From Bacteroidota bacterium (lineage in GTDB: Bacteria > Bacteroidota > Bacteroidia > Bacteroidales > Prolixibacteraceae): DNA of 32,390 bases. A program made the translations under genes and the position numbers. The notes below the pieces were generated by a model that saw only the letters and a program-made list of their open reading frames with translations, ran no database searches and was not told the DNA's origin. How positions within the stretch are numbered: position 1 is the stretch's first letter; each line of letters begins with the position of its first letter. Shown here piece by piece: positions 17,170 to 25,557 of the stretch. Location of the stretch: the NCBI GenBank assembly GCA_023251455.1, contig JAHEYT010000073.1:1-32390 (forward strand), read 5' to 3'.

Positions 17170-17826
17170 ATGGATACAATTAAGGCTGTTCTAACAGGTG
17201 ATCTAATACAATCACGAAAACTTACCAACGATGATATGGAGAAAGTGCTAAATGCACTTCACGATACATTCAATGAGATTCAGGAGAAGATCTTGCAAAA
17301 AGAAGCTTACTTTGAAATCTATCGAGGTGATAGTTTTCAGGTACTGATTAATGAACCTCAATTGGCACTGAAAGTCACACTCATTTTAAAATCCCGTTTA
17401 CTTAGTCTCTTCGGTCCGTCTAAAGTGAAAACTAATGCACGGATAGCCATTGGTATTGGAACCATACGCATGCAAAACAGCAAAATCATTGAATCTCATG
17501 GAGAAGCATTTGAACTTTCAGGTTTTGAACTCGATAAAATGATTAAAGAATCAACATCCATAAGTATTAAAACTCCCTGGGATGCCGTTAATGAAGAACT
17601 CAAAATAAATTGTCTGTTTGCCGACAATACAATCAACAATTGGAGTCCAATAACCGCAGAAAGTATATTTAGATACCTGTTGTATGGTGAGACACAGGAA
17701 AAACAAGCCCAATATTTTAAAGTTTCTCAGCCTGCCATTAGTAAGAGGCTATTTAATCAGGGAAATATGAAAGCCGTAGATGCTTTTCTGAAACGATTTG
17801 AATATATCATCGAAAATCACAAATAA
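17170..17826 (+). CDS. SatD family protein: cyclase-like N-terminal domain plus C-terminal helix-turn-helix
   Basis: 218 residues from the ATG at 17170; a TTG at 17137 could extend it by 11 residues but would start inside the last palindrome region. It resembles the SatD family, whose function is not established. The N-terminal part follows the order of class III nucleotide cyclases: AVLTGDLIQSRKL (D11), then 43 residues later YRGDSFQVLI (D54), then ARIAIGIGTI (91-100) and HGEAFELSGFELDKM. The two Asp match the metal-binding pair by spacing, but the usual Asn/Arg of cyclase catalysis are not evident. Residues ~183-200 (EKQAQYFKVSQPAISKRLF) form a helix-turn-helix. The next gene starts 8 nt downstream. 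Activity is inferred, not shown. Confidence 0.7.
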   Translation: MDTIKAVLTGDLIQSRKLTNDDMEKVLNALHDTFNEIQEKILQKEAYFEIYRGDSFQVLINEPQLALKVTLILKSRLLSLFGPSKVKTNARIAIGIGTIRMQNSKIIESHGEAFELSGFELDKMIKESTSISIKTPWDAVNEELKINCLFADNTINNWSPITAESIFRYLLYGETQEKQAQYFKVSQPAISKRLFNQGNMKAVDAFLKRFEYIIENHK

Positions 17827-17834
17827 ATAAACAC

Positions 17835-18599
17835 ATGGATTACATTCTACTTATACGTCTAATCCTGGCACATCTGATTTCCGATTTTGTTCTTCAACCT
17901 ACCAAATGGGCGAAAGACAAAGACTCTAAGGGATTTAAATCACCTTTCTTATATTGGCATGTGTTGGTTACAGGTATTACTGCAATGCTTCTGGTTTGGG
18001 ACACGAACTATCTCTTGCCAATTGTTATTCTGACCTTCATCCATGGACTTACCGATGGCATAAAAGGTGAATTAAATAAACGATTCCTTCATGGATCATC
18101 ACCGGTTTACCTGTTTGTAACTGATCAGTTCATCCATTTACTCACCATCTGTACAATAGGAATCTTAATAACTAACCAGTCCTGCATATTCAATAACGAA
18201 TTAATGCTTCTTCTGAATAGTCAAAAATTCTGGCTCTATCTGTTGGGCTATACTTGGATCACCATCCCAATAGCTGTAATTATTGGCAAAATGACAGAAG
18301 GTTGGAGTAATGAATTGAATGCACCCCAATCGACCATTGCGGCGAAAAAGGAAAAATCCGGACTTACGAATGCAGGTAAATGGATAGGCATAATCGAACG
18401 CGTTCTGATTCTTACGTTCGTATTAAACCTGCAATTTGCAGCCATTGGCTTCATGCTTACCGCTAAATCGGTATTTCGGTTTGGCGATTTAAAAGATGGT
18501 AAAGACCATAAAAAAACCGAATACATCATCATTGGAACATTCTTAAGTTTTATGCTATCCATACTAACTGGAATAGCCATCAATTACCTTACCACGTAA
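17835..18599 (+). CDS. DUF3307 multi-pass membrane protein
   Basis: 254 residues with about six hydrophobic segments. Conserved polar residues within or beside them are typical of DUF3307: HLISDFVLQ near the N-terminus, then a His/Asp pair in FIHGLTDGIK, TDQFIHLLT, and GIIERVLIL in the C-terminal part. The His/Asp pattern suggests a metal-dependent membrane enzyme or transporter, but nothing is established. It is tightly packed between satD (8-nt gap) and hsdR (10-nt gap), so it is co-transcribed. The recurrent SatD-DUF3307 neighbourhood suggests the pair acts as a unit. Confidence 0.75.
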   Translation: MDYILLIRLILAHLISDFVLQPTKWAKDKDSKGFKSPFLYWHVLVTGITAMLLVWDTNYLLPIVILTFIHGLTDGIKGELNKRFLHGSSPVYLFVTDQFIHLLTICTIGILITNQSCIFNNELMLLLNSQKFWLYLLGYTWITIPIAVIIGKMTEGWSNELNAPQSTIAAKKEKSGLTNAGKWIGIIERVLILTFVLNLQFAAIGFMLTAKSVFRFGDLKDGKDHKKTEYIIIGTFLSFMLSILTGIAINYLTT

Positions 18600-18609
18600 A
18601 GCTCTACTT

Positions 18610-21600
18610 ATGCCCCAAGCCACCGACACTTCTGAAAAAGGATTTCAAAAACTCATAGTCAGTCAATTGATTGAAAAGCAAGGCTATGTTGAAAGTTTCT
18701 CTGCCGATTTTGATAAGGAATTTGCGGTAAATAAAGATCAGTTGTTTCGGTTTATTGAGCAAACACAACCCGAATATTGGGCATATATCAAACTTCGGGG
18801 CGAACGTAAATTCCTTTCTTTGTTGGATGCCAAAATTAAGAAAAAGGGCACAGTTGAAGTGTTTCGAAAAGGGGTGGCATTCAACGATAAAACAGTTAAA
18901 CTATTTTATCCGCAGCCCAATTCAAGCTATAATTTAAAAGACAGGGAAAATTTTAGGTCCAATATTTTTTCGGTTACTCAGGAGTTAGTTTATACAACCG
19001 ATCAGGCCAATCGTCTCGATTTGACCATTTTTGTAAATGGCTTGCCCATTTGTACCATGGAATTAAAAAACGCATTTACTTATCAGGCGGTAAAAAATGC
19101 CATTCATCAATACAAGTTCGACCGTAAATCGAAAGATAAACTGTTAAACCAAGGCAGGTGTATGGTACATTTTGCAATGGACACCACTCTGGTTTTCATG
19201 ACTGGCGCACTCAACAACAGTGAAACTACTTTTTTCCCTTTTAATAAAGGCTTAAACGATGGCAGCGCCCACCCACCATTTGGTGCCGGGAATCCGGTGA
19301 ATCCCGATGGCATTAAAACAGCCTACATGTGGGAAGAAATCCTGACGAAAGGAAGTTTGGCGAACATTATTGAAAAATTTGCAACATTCTTTCCTAAAAA
19401 GAACATGCAGATTTTTCCAAGATACCACCAGTTAAAAGTGGTTCGCAACCTGTTAGCTGATGCCAAAGAAAAAGGAGTTGGACAGCGTTACCTGATTGAA
19501 CACTCTGCCGGTTCAGGTAAATCAAACTCCATCACATGGTTAGCGCATCAACTGATTGGCCTTTACAATGCCGACACCGTTACTCCTCTATTCGACAGCG
19601 TATTGGTAGTAACCGACCGCACCAATCTCGACGAACAAATTCGTGAAAACATTAAAGATTTTGCCCAGGTAAAAAGGGTAGTAGAAGCCATTACCGGAAA
19701 AGCAAAAGACATTAAAGCCATCGATCCTGCCGAACAGGTATTCAGCAAAACGGTACACATGCGTTTGGCATTGGCCAACAACAAGAAGATTATTACCTGT
19801 ACAGTACAAACCTTTCCTTTTGTGCTGAAAGTAATACAGGACATGGCTGCGAAAAAGGTTGCCATTATCATTGACGAAGCACACTCCAGTCAAAGTGGTC
19901 TGGCAGCAGCCAGTATGAATGCGGTGTTTGCCAATGAAAAATTTCAGGATCTTTCCACCGATGAAGAGGGAAATATTAATACGGAAGACCTGGTCAATTA
20001 TCTAGTAGAGAGCCGTAAAATGTTGAAAAATGCCAGCTATTTTGCCTTCACAGCAACGCCTAAGAATAAAACACTGGAAACCTTTGGAGTGGAAGTACCT
20101 TTTACTGATGAGCATGGCGAAGAGCATTTCCAATATTTTCCATTTCATACCTATTCCATGAAGCAGGCCATTGAAGAGGAATTTATTCTGGATGTATTGA
20201 AGAACTACACCACCTACAAGTCTTTCTTCAAGATCAAAGAAAGCGAAAAAGCCTCAGGTGAAGAGGAATACGATACAAAAAAGGCAAATAAAAAAATCCG
20301 TTCATTTGTGGAAGGGCACGAACTGGCAATAAGCGATAAAGCTAGAACCATGATCGATCATTTCAACAAACATGTTTATTTCTTGATTGATCACAAAGCC
20401 AAAGCAATGGTGGTTTGCAAGTCGATTGAAGCTGCCATGAAATATAAAGATGCGTTTGACCTCTATCTGAAAGAATTGAATAGCCCGTATAAATCGATTG
20501 TCGCTTTTTCGGGTAAAAAGAAACATTATAAAACCGGAGAAGAGCTAACTGAAGAAAAAATGAACGCTTTTGCCGATGGCATCAACGACATACCCAAACA
20601 ATTCAAAAAACACGAATACCGTTTCTTGATTGTAGCGGATAAATACCAGACAGGTTTCGATCAGCCATTGTTACATACTATGTATGTCGACAAAGAGTTA
20701 TCTGATGTACAGGCTGTTCAAACACTTTCGCGCTTAAACAGAGCTTACAAGCCTGCGAAGAAAGATACTTTTGTACTCGATTTCTTTAACATTACTGAAG
20801 ACATCAAAGAAGCATTTAAACCATATTACACCACAACAATTCTAAGTCAGGAAACAGATGCAAATAAATTAAACGCACTTCAGGAAGATCTTGATGAATT
20901 TCAGATTTACGATGAGGACCAACTGCTGCAATTTTTTAAACTATACCACAATAGCAATGAAAAGAACGACAACAGGCCGAAACTTGACAGCATTATTGAT
21001 GTCATTCAGGCCTGCTTCGCCGAAGATTTAATAAAGGACCAGCAAATCGACTTTAAAAGCAAAGCAAAATCCTTTGTTCGGACTTATAGCTATTTGGCGA
21101 AACTGCTCGATTTCAACAAAGCCTATTGGGAAATGCTGTGGTTAGTGCTTAAACATCTCATTCCACATCTCAAAATTGCAGAAGATACTCCAGATGAAAA
21201 CATTCTGGAAGTAATTGATATGGCAAGTTACAGTAACCGGAGTCAGGAGAAAAATATAGAAATAGAGCTGGTAAATGAGCCGGGAATAGTTGATCCTATA
21301 CCTGTAGGTGGCGGTGGCGGCAGTTCGGCTCCTGAGTATGACAAATTGAAAAACATTGTAAAACAGTTTAATGAACGATTTGCCAAAGATTTGGAAGAGT
21401 TTGGTGAGAATCAAGCTGAAGCAACAGAAATTCTATCAGTGGGTATTCCACAAAAACTAAAAGAAAATAAGGCCACTTTAAAGACCATTGCAAATTCAGA
21501 TAAGGCCAATGCCAAAGACGAAGCTGACTTTCAGCTAAAAGCACTTATGCAAAAGCTGATGTTCACCAATACAGGCCTGTACAAAAAATTTCTTGGTGAT

Positions 21601-21699
21601 GAAGATTTTCGAAACCGTTACGAGGAATTCATTTTCGATATGCTTTGGCAGGAGGTAAATGTAACTTCCAAGCAATATAGTAATTGCATCAATCTATAG
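18610..21699 (+). CDS. hsdR: Type I restriction endonuclease subunit HsdR
   Basis: Motor and nuclease subunit that translocates and cleaves unmethylated DNA. 1029 residues, a normal size. The N-terminal nuclease domain shows D137 (RLDLTIFVNG) and E151-x-K153 (CTMELKN). SF2 helicase domain: Walker A HSAGSGKSNS at about 298-307, IIIDEAHSSQSG at about 418-429, FAFTATPKNKT, and in the second lobe YQTGFDQPLLHTMYVDK and QTLSRLNRAYKPAKK. The C-terminal ~250 residues are helical and include a Gly-rich loop (VGGGGGSSAP). It begins 10 nt after the DUF3307 gene, so restriction is co-expressed with the SatD/DUF3307 pair rather than directly with hsdM/hsdS. Confidence 0.95.
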   Translation: MPQATDTSEKGFQKLIVSQLIEKQGYVESFSADFDKEFAVNKDQLFRFIEQTQPEYWAYIKLRGERKFLSLLDAKIKKKGTVEVFRKGVAFNDKTVKLFYPQPNSSYNLKDRENFRSNIFSVTQELVYTTDQANRLDLTIFVNGLPICTMELKNAFTYQAVKNAIHQYKFDRKSKDKLLNQGRCMVHFAMDTTLVFMTGALNNSETTFFPFNKGLNDGSAHPPFGAGNPVNPDGIKTAYMWEEILTKGSLANIIEKFATFFPKKNMQIFPRYHQLKVVRNLLADAKEKGVGQRYLIEHSAGSGKSNSITWLAHQLIGLYNADTVTPLFDSVLVVTDRTNLDEQIRENIKDFAQVKRVVEAITGKAKDIKAIDPAEQVFSKTVHMRLALANNKKIITCTVQTFPFVLKVIQDMAAKKVAIIIDEAHSSQSGLAAASMNAVFANEKFQDLSTDEEGNINTEDLVNYLVESRKMLKNASYFAFTATPKNKTLETFGVEVPFTDEHGEEHFQYFPFHTYSMKQAIEEEFILDVLKNYTTYKSFFKIKESEKASGEEEYDTKKANKKIRSFVEGHELAISDKARTMIDHFNKHVYFLIDHKAKAMVVCKSIEAAMKYKDAFDLYLKELNSPYKSIVAFSGKKKHYKTGEELTEEKMNAFADGINDIPKQFKKHEYRFLIVADKYQTGFDQPLLHTMYVDKELSDVQAVQTLSRLNRAYKPAKKDTFVLDFFNITEDIKEAFKPYYTTTILSQETDANKLNALQEDLDEFQIYDEDQLLQFFKLYHNSNEKNDNRPKLDSIIDVIQACFAEDLIKDQQIDFKSKAKSFVRTYSYLAKLLDFNKAYWEMLWLVLKHLIPHLKIAEDTPDENILEVIDMASYSNRSQEKNIEIELVNEPGIVDPIPVGGGGGSSAPEYDKLKNIVKQFNERFAKDLEEFGENQAEATEILSVGIPQKLKENKATLKTIANSDKANAKDEADFQLKALMQKLMFTNTGLYKKFLGDEDFRNRYEEFIFDMLWQEVNVTSKQYSNCINL

Positions 21700-21730
21700 T
21701 TATTTTTGATCTAGGACTTTAATTCGAAAA

Positions 21731-21760
21731 ATGGGCGTAATTTGATTCAAATACGCCCAT
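21731..21760 (-). terminator. Terminator of the CBASS operon
   Basis: A 13-bp stem with one bulged A (21731-21744 with 21748-21760, core ATGGGCGTA/TACGCCCAT) and a 3-nt loop. On the minus strand it is followed by TTTTCGAATT. It lies 7 nt after the stop of the small gene at 21768-21905, and so supports that gene as the last of the minus-strand operon. It may also slow read-through from hsdR. Confidence 0.8.
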
Positions 21761-21767
21761 TCTCATG

Positions 21768-21905
21768 TCACTTCTTTTTTCCACCTTTTTCTCTTTGAGA
21801 AAGAGCACTTCCTGCTGCCGTTTTGCTGGCAGCACCAGTTCTTCCATCTCTCAATACTTTTGATGCAGCAGAAGCAGCAGATTTGCTTGTGACTTTCTTT
21901 GCCAT
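21768..21905 (-). CDS. Tiny basic Lys/Ala/Ser-rich protein, last gene of the CBASS operon
   Basis: 45 residues from the ATG at 21905 (a second ATG lies directly upstream at 21908). It begins MAKKVTSKSAASAASKVLRD, continues GRTGAASKTAAGSALSQREK and ends in a Gly/Lys-rich tail with four Lys in the last six residues. About a quarter of the residues are Lys/Arg, with many Ala and Ser; there is no signal peptide or membrane segment. I do not know a function; short proteins of this composition ending in SALSQR..K are seen in bacterial genomes as hypothetical proteins. Support for a real gene: clean start, coding composition, same strand as the CBASS genes, 95 nt after the E2 gene, and a strong terminator 7 nt after its stop. 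It might be a conjugation target or nucleic-acid binder (guess). Confidence 0.65.
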   Translation of the reverse strand: MAKKVTSKSAASAASKVLRDGRTGAASKTAAGSALSQREKGGKKK

Positions 21906-22000
21906 CATTTCTCGATTTTGTTTTCAACCCGAACAATTCAGGTGAGTTGATTCCTGCCGGAAGTCATCTTCAATATTGGAGACTTCACATTTTCCAATTT

Positions 22001-22420
22001 TTAATGTATTCCTCCTCCGTGCCATATCCCTGTCGAAACCCAATATTCATAGTGCAAAAGCCATTCACTTGTCCAAGGAATTATTGAATCTGCAATCATC
22101 ATATTTGCATTCCATTCTGAAGCGTTTTTATAGTATATGCATATATGTTGCTTTTTTGTACAATAAACATGCTCTAGTTTTGTTGCTCCTTTGGCTAAGA
22201 GTAATGGTTTGGGTTCAACTATGAAAACATCAGGATGCTTTTCTCGTTGATAAACCAGTTTTATCATATAGGTTAGACTTAATTCCGAAGGTTTTAAAGC
22301 CTCTTTCCAAACTAGTGTATTTCCACAATTTTCTAATCTCCATTTCGAATTTGGGAAATACGATTGTAACTTATGAGCTTGTACTAACAACGAAATTGTT
22401 GGTCTACTTATCTTTACCAT
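22001..22420 (-). CDS. CBASS-associated E2-like conjugating protein (stand-alone)
   Basis: 139 residues from the ATG at 22420, which overlaps the CD-NTase gene by 17 nt; an ORF from 22480 exists but is deeply inside that gene. It matches the E2-like domain of bacterial conjugation systems: HVY.......ICIYYKNASEW with a candidate catalytic Cys94, then IPWTSEWLLHYEYWVSTGIWHGGGIH at the C-terminus (GGG 135-137). In full type II CBASS the E2 part is fused to E1 in Cap2, with a JAB peptidase Cap3. Here neither E1 nor JAB is present, matching the 'short' type II arrangement, where an E2 alone is reported to modify and prime the CD-NTase. It was identified by motif recall, not search. Confidence 0.82.
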   Translation of the reverse strand: MVKISRPTISLLVQAHKLQSYFPNSKWRLENCGNTLVWKEALKPSELSLTYMIKLVYQREKHPDVFIVEPKPLLLAKGATKLEHVYCTKKQHICIYYKNASEWNANMMIADSIIPWTSEWLLHYEYWVSTGIWHGGGIH

Positions 22421-23630
22421 GAAAGTTGTGTGATTTTGTAATAATTGTCCCCAAAGACCCAAGTATCCCTGTTCCAGCACTCATCTTTAGATTACCTGTT
22501 TGCCTTAGATTAAGACTATTATCAGCCAACACCGAGAATGCTCTTGTTACAGGTTGTTCTCCAAAGGGTCTTTTCATTGATTCACAGATTAAGTGTAATC
22601 CTTGTTGTTGGGTAATATTCTGTATATCAATTTTAACCTGATCCAGCCATTTGTAAAAATTGCGTTCTCGTTGGGGATGTTCCGGCCATTTATCCGCAAA
22701 ATTTTCTTCCGGATTTACTGGATTAGGAATCCATTTTATCATTTTACCAAGTTTCCAATCATAACGCTCTTCAATATAAGCACCCATATTGTTAGAGATA
22801 CTAACGAGAGCATCAATTATAGATGTTTCTTTCTTGTACGCTTTTGATGCCAAGGTTGTAATGATTATCGAGATTGGTTTATGCTCATCACCATTAAACA
22901 TCATATCCCTATGCCTTTTCAATATTTGAACCACTCGTTGAAGTGGAAGTTTCTCCTTCTGAAATTTTGGAACAGGTCGGACAGATTCAGAAAGCATTAT
23001 TGTTTTTCTAATATCGATAGAAGCTTCATTAAAGAACCACTTTGCATAGCCAAATGGGTTGCTTTTTATCCAATTTTCAAGAAAAGTATCAGTATAATAG
23101 TTATTCTGAGTCTTGTCAGTTATCCTAATAGCAAGAGAATCTAGGTCTCCTGAAAGTGCATTTGTAGAAAACGCTTTTTCAAAAATTGTACTATATCCTG
23201 TGCTAACGATACTGGGCAATATATCCAGATGATAATTAGCAGTATCCGAATAAACCAGTGTCCAACATCTCCTTCCTTCAACATCGAGCAATTTTTTATA
23301 AAGCGCATTGGATTTTAGCCTATCCCCAACAATTTGTTTCAGATTAAATTGTGTCCATTCTGGTCTCTTCCCAAATAATTCACATACTAAATCAATATCT
23401 AGGTCATCTTTATCGTGAATCGGCTTAATCATTGTTCCAAGCATAAATGAGCCTTGTGGCCGAATTTCCGGCTTATAAGGTGACAATGGAGAATCTGACT
23501 CTGCTAGCCATTCGCCAACGGCTTTATAGCTTCTAACAGCCGCATCAAATTGTGATTCGGATATGTCCAGAGATTCTCCTAATGCTTCAAGAATCTCGCT
23601 AAACTGTTTTTTTTGTTCAGTAGTAAGCAT
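22404..23630 (-). CDS. CBASS CD-NTase (cGAS/DncV-like cyclic nucleotide synthase)
   Basis: Makes a cyclic oligonucleotide alarm signal upon phage infection. 408 residues, typical for CD-NTases. The nucleotidyltransferase core is clear: G60-S61 in RPQGSFMLGT, the metal-binding pair D78 and D80 in DDLDIDLV, and the third acidic residue D136 in YHLDILPS, so it looks active. The second half (VPKFQKEKLPLQRVVQILKRHRD...) is the usual helical nucleotide-binding part. The C-terminus ends ...FHGKDK with Gly405; in E2-linked CBASS the CD-NTase C-terminal tail is the part joined to targets, so this tail is of interest. The product and clade cannot be told by eye. The gene starts 7 nt after cap5. Confidence 0.92.
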   Translation of the reverse strand: MLTTEQKKQFSEILEALGESLDISESQFDAAVRSYKAVGEWLAESDSPLSPYKPEIRPQGSFMLGTMIKPIHDKDDLDIDLVCELFGKRPEWTQFNLKQIVGDRLKSNALYKKLLDVEGRRCWTLVYSDTANYHLDILPSIVSTGYSTIFEKAFSTNALSGDLDSLAIRITDKTQNNYYTDTFLENWIKSNPFGYAKWFFNEASIDIRKTIMLSESVRPVPKFQKEKLPLQRVVQILKRHRDMMFNGDEHKPISIIITTLASKAYKKETSIIDALVSISNNMGAYIEERYDWKLGKMIKWIPNPVNPEENFADKWPEHPQRERNFYKWLDQVKIDIQNITQQQGLHLICESMKRPFGEQPVTRAFSVLADNSLNLRQTGNLKMSAGTGILGSLGTIITKSHNFHGKDK

Positions 23631-23637
23631 ATATTAA

Positions 23638-24759
23638 TTATTTTATTGTTATTGTCTTTGTGAATCCATTATTGATTTTATTTTCATCATAAATAACCAA
23701 GGGCATGTCTGCTTTTGGCATCCAAATTCGTCCAAATTCTACTGATGCTGAAATCGGCATTGCAGGAAAAACATGCAAATCCACAGATCCATGATGTGAT
23801 TTGATCTTGTTTAAAGCAATCCTGGTCAAATATCTAAAGTCAGATAAGAGTTTCTCTGTTTTTAGAAAATCATTATTTGGTGTATCTATGGTGATTTCAT
23901 AAATACTGACGTCATTTCCTAATGTTTTGGTAATTCTATCATACCCAATGGTAGCACTTAGGCTGAAAACAAGAGCAGGAATTTTAGTTTTATCCATGGG
24001 TTCCTGAAACGTATAGCCATTTGTCGTTGATGTTTGTTGCCACTTCCAAACAGAAGGTTCCCTGTGTTTTTGGTATACTTTTAAATTATAAATATCATTC
24101 AACAAAACTCCCAGTTTTATTAGTAAGGGTTGGGGTGCAAGTGCAAAGAGAGAGTAGTGAATTGTATTTCCCTGCATCAATCTATTTTTAACTTTTTGTG
24201 CAAATTGAGAATTAAGGTTCTCTTCCTCTGCTTGCCAATAAATTTGACTGTTATCTGTAAGTGCAGTATTTTTCATACCTAATTCAATCGCACAATCATT
24301 TGCTGGATAGAAGTCCGGAAATATTGTTTCGCATGCAGTATGATATGATAACAAAGAGTTGTGACTACCAATATTAGCACCAAAAAGAATGATTTCACTT
24401 GACATGTCAGGCGCTATTGAGGTGAGCCTAATTATTCTGGCTTCTTGTCTCCGTTTCATTTCTAAAAGACGTGATTCAGGGTGTCCATAAACATCAACTT
24501 TATCAACCAATCTATGATGCACATCACATAGCAGCATTAAGTTATTAATGTCATCTGCTAATTCTTTTGAGCGCAATAAATCACCTCTTGGACCATTAGG
24601 TTCGTCTGCCACAATATGTGCAACGTAAGCACTATTGTACTTTTTCTTAGTTAGTATGTCTGTATGTAAAATTTTGTTACATCCTTCATACTGACATCTT
24701 CCACCAGATACAGCCCAGAGAAGATTTTGGTTTTTTACGCTAATTTTTGTCGTACTCAT
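23638..24759 (-). CDS. cap5: CBASS effector: HNH endonuclease with SAVED sensor domain (Cap5)
   Basis: Effector that degrades DNA once its SAVED domain binds the cyclic nucleotide made by the neighbouring CD-NTase, killing the infected cell. 373 residues, as in known Cap5. The N-terminal HNH domain shows C22 and C27 (GGRCQYEGCNK), H48 in VAHIVADEPNGPRGD, and N73 with C78, H81 and H82 in NNLMLLCDVHHRLVD. The C-terminal SAVED domain spans about 130-370 (for example LVFSLSATIGYDRI and HVFPAMPISASVEFGR). It is first in the minus-strand operon, starting right at the shared divergent promoter region, so effector, synthase and E2 are co-expressed. Confidence 0.92.
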   Translation of the reverse strand: MSTTKISVKNQNLLWAVSGGRCQYEGCNKILHTDILTKKKYNSAYVAHIVADEPNGPRGDLLRSKELADDINNLMLLCDVHHRLVDKVDVYGHPESRLLEMKRRQEARIIRLTSIAPDMSSEIILFGANIGSHNSLLSYHTACETIFPDFYPANDCAIELGMKNTALTDNSQIYWQAEEENLNSQFAQKVKNRLMQGNTIHYSLFALAPQPLLIKLGVLLNDIYNLKVYQKHREPSVWKWQQTSTTNGYTFQEPMDKTKIPALVFSLSATIGYDRITKTLGNDVSIYEITIDTPNNDFLKTEKLLSDFRYLTRIALNKIKSHHGSVDLHVFPAMPISASVEFGRIWMPKADMPLVIYDENKINNGFTKTITIK

Positions 24760-24788
24760 TTTCCTTTATTTACTTTTTTTTGCACATT

Positions 24789-24864
24789 ATACTAATAAGC
24801 GTGACATTGTTTACTAACTTTACTTTTGAATATAAATATTTGAAACTGTCACGCTTATTGGTAT
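24789..24864. promoter_or_regulatory. Symmetric control region between CBASS and the sigma/ImmA operon
   Basis: Two 18-bp arms (24789-24806 and 24847-24864) are complementary with one mismatch; the perfect core is AATAAGCGTGACA / TGTCACGCTTATT. The same sequence TGTCACGCTTATTRGTAT therefore reads toward each divergent gene, ending 30 nt before the cap5 start on one side and 18 nt before the sigma start on the other, with a 40-bp spacer between arms. This fits either paired operators or two copies of one promoter motif recognised by the neighbouring sigma factor. There is no other gene in 24760-24882. Confidence 0.75.
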
Positions 24865-24882
24865 TAATAAATAGACCTTAAT

Positions 24883-25545
24883 ATGGATGTTTCACAGAAT
24901 TTGAAACAGGCAAATACTTCGTATACAGATGAAGATTTATTTGTTTTGATGTCTTTTAAAGCAGAAAATGAAGAAGAGGCAAAAGATGCCTTTCGAATAT
25001 TTTATGACCGCTATAAAAAATTGCTTTGGTTTTTGTGTAATAATGTTTGTTCACGATTTGATGGCAATAGAGAAGAGCTGGCAAAAGATGTGTTTAGTAA
25101 TGTGATGATGGCAATTTATGAGCATCCTACATTTGACTCTAAGAAAAGTAAATTGTCAACATGGATCTCTCGAATTGCAAAAAATGAAATGCTTGATTTA
25201 ATTGATTTATTGAAGGAAAAAAGAATTGGCGAAAAAAAATTTGTTCCCCTGAATGGAAATATCGTTTCTCCAATTTATGAAGAGGATTATGATGATATTG
25301 AAATCGATACTCCTGAAAAAGTAATTTTAGACAATGCGATAAAAATGTTATCAGAAAAGGATCAAGAAATTCTTCTTACGTATATGATGTATCAAGATGG
25401 AAACAAACATTTACCGGATGAAGTATTAAAGGAGTTGTGTGACAAATATGAAACGACCTCTGTTAACTTGCGCAAAATAAAAGAAAGAGCACTTCTAAAA
25501 GTAAAGACTTTTATTGTACAAAATTCTAATTTATTGAATAATTAA
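24883..25545 (+). CDS. Sigma-70 family (ECF-like) RNA polymerase sigma factor
   Basis: 220 residues. Sigma region 2 lies at about 25-115: FRIFYDRYKKLLWFLC, ELAKDVFSNVMMAIYEHP and the promoter-melting helix KSKLSTWISRIAKNEMLDLIDLLKEKR. Sigma region 4 lies at about 145-215 (AIKMLSEKDQEILLTYMMY then a helix-turn-helix-like VNLRKIKERALLKVKTFI). It should direct RNA polymerase to special promoters. It is divergent from the CBASS operon and first of a three-gene unit with a small unknown protein and an ImmA/IrrE peptidase. The symmetric motif in front of both units suggests that it activates CBASS and itself (inference). Base composition is clearly AT-rich compared with the transfer genes. Confidence 0.85.
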   Translation: MDVSQNLKQANTSYTDEDLFVLMSFKAENEEEAKDAFRIFYDRYKKLLWFLCNNVCSRFDGNREELAKDVFSNVMMAIYEHPTFDSKKSKLSTWISRIAKNEMLDLIDLLKEKRIGEKKFVPLNGNIVSPIYEEDYDDIEIDTPEKVILDNAIKMLSEKDQEILLTYMMYQDGNKHLPDEVLKELCDKYETTSVNLRKIKERALLKVKTFIVQNSNLLNN

Positions 25546-25557
25546 GCTCGTATTGAG

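Noticed and set aside
21899..22224. Plus-strand frames opposite the E2-like gene
   Set aside because: Antisense to a gene with clear family motifs; no domain or start signal of their own.
22421..22480. Longer N-terminus for the E2-like protein starting at 22480
   Set aside because: The extra 20 residues lie entirely within the CD-NTase gene; the ATG at 22420 gives a normal short overlap.
24883..25545. Sigma gene as part of the element's transfer control
   Set aside because: It is far from the transfer operon, AT-rich like the CBASS block, and shares its control region with CBASS instead.
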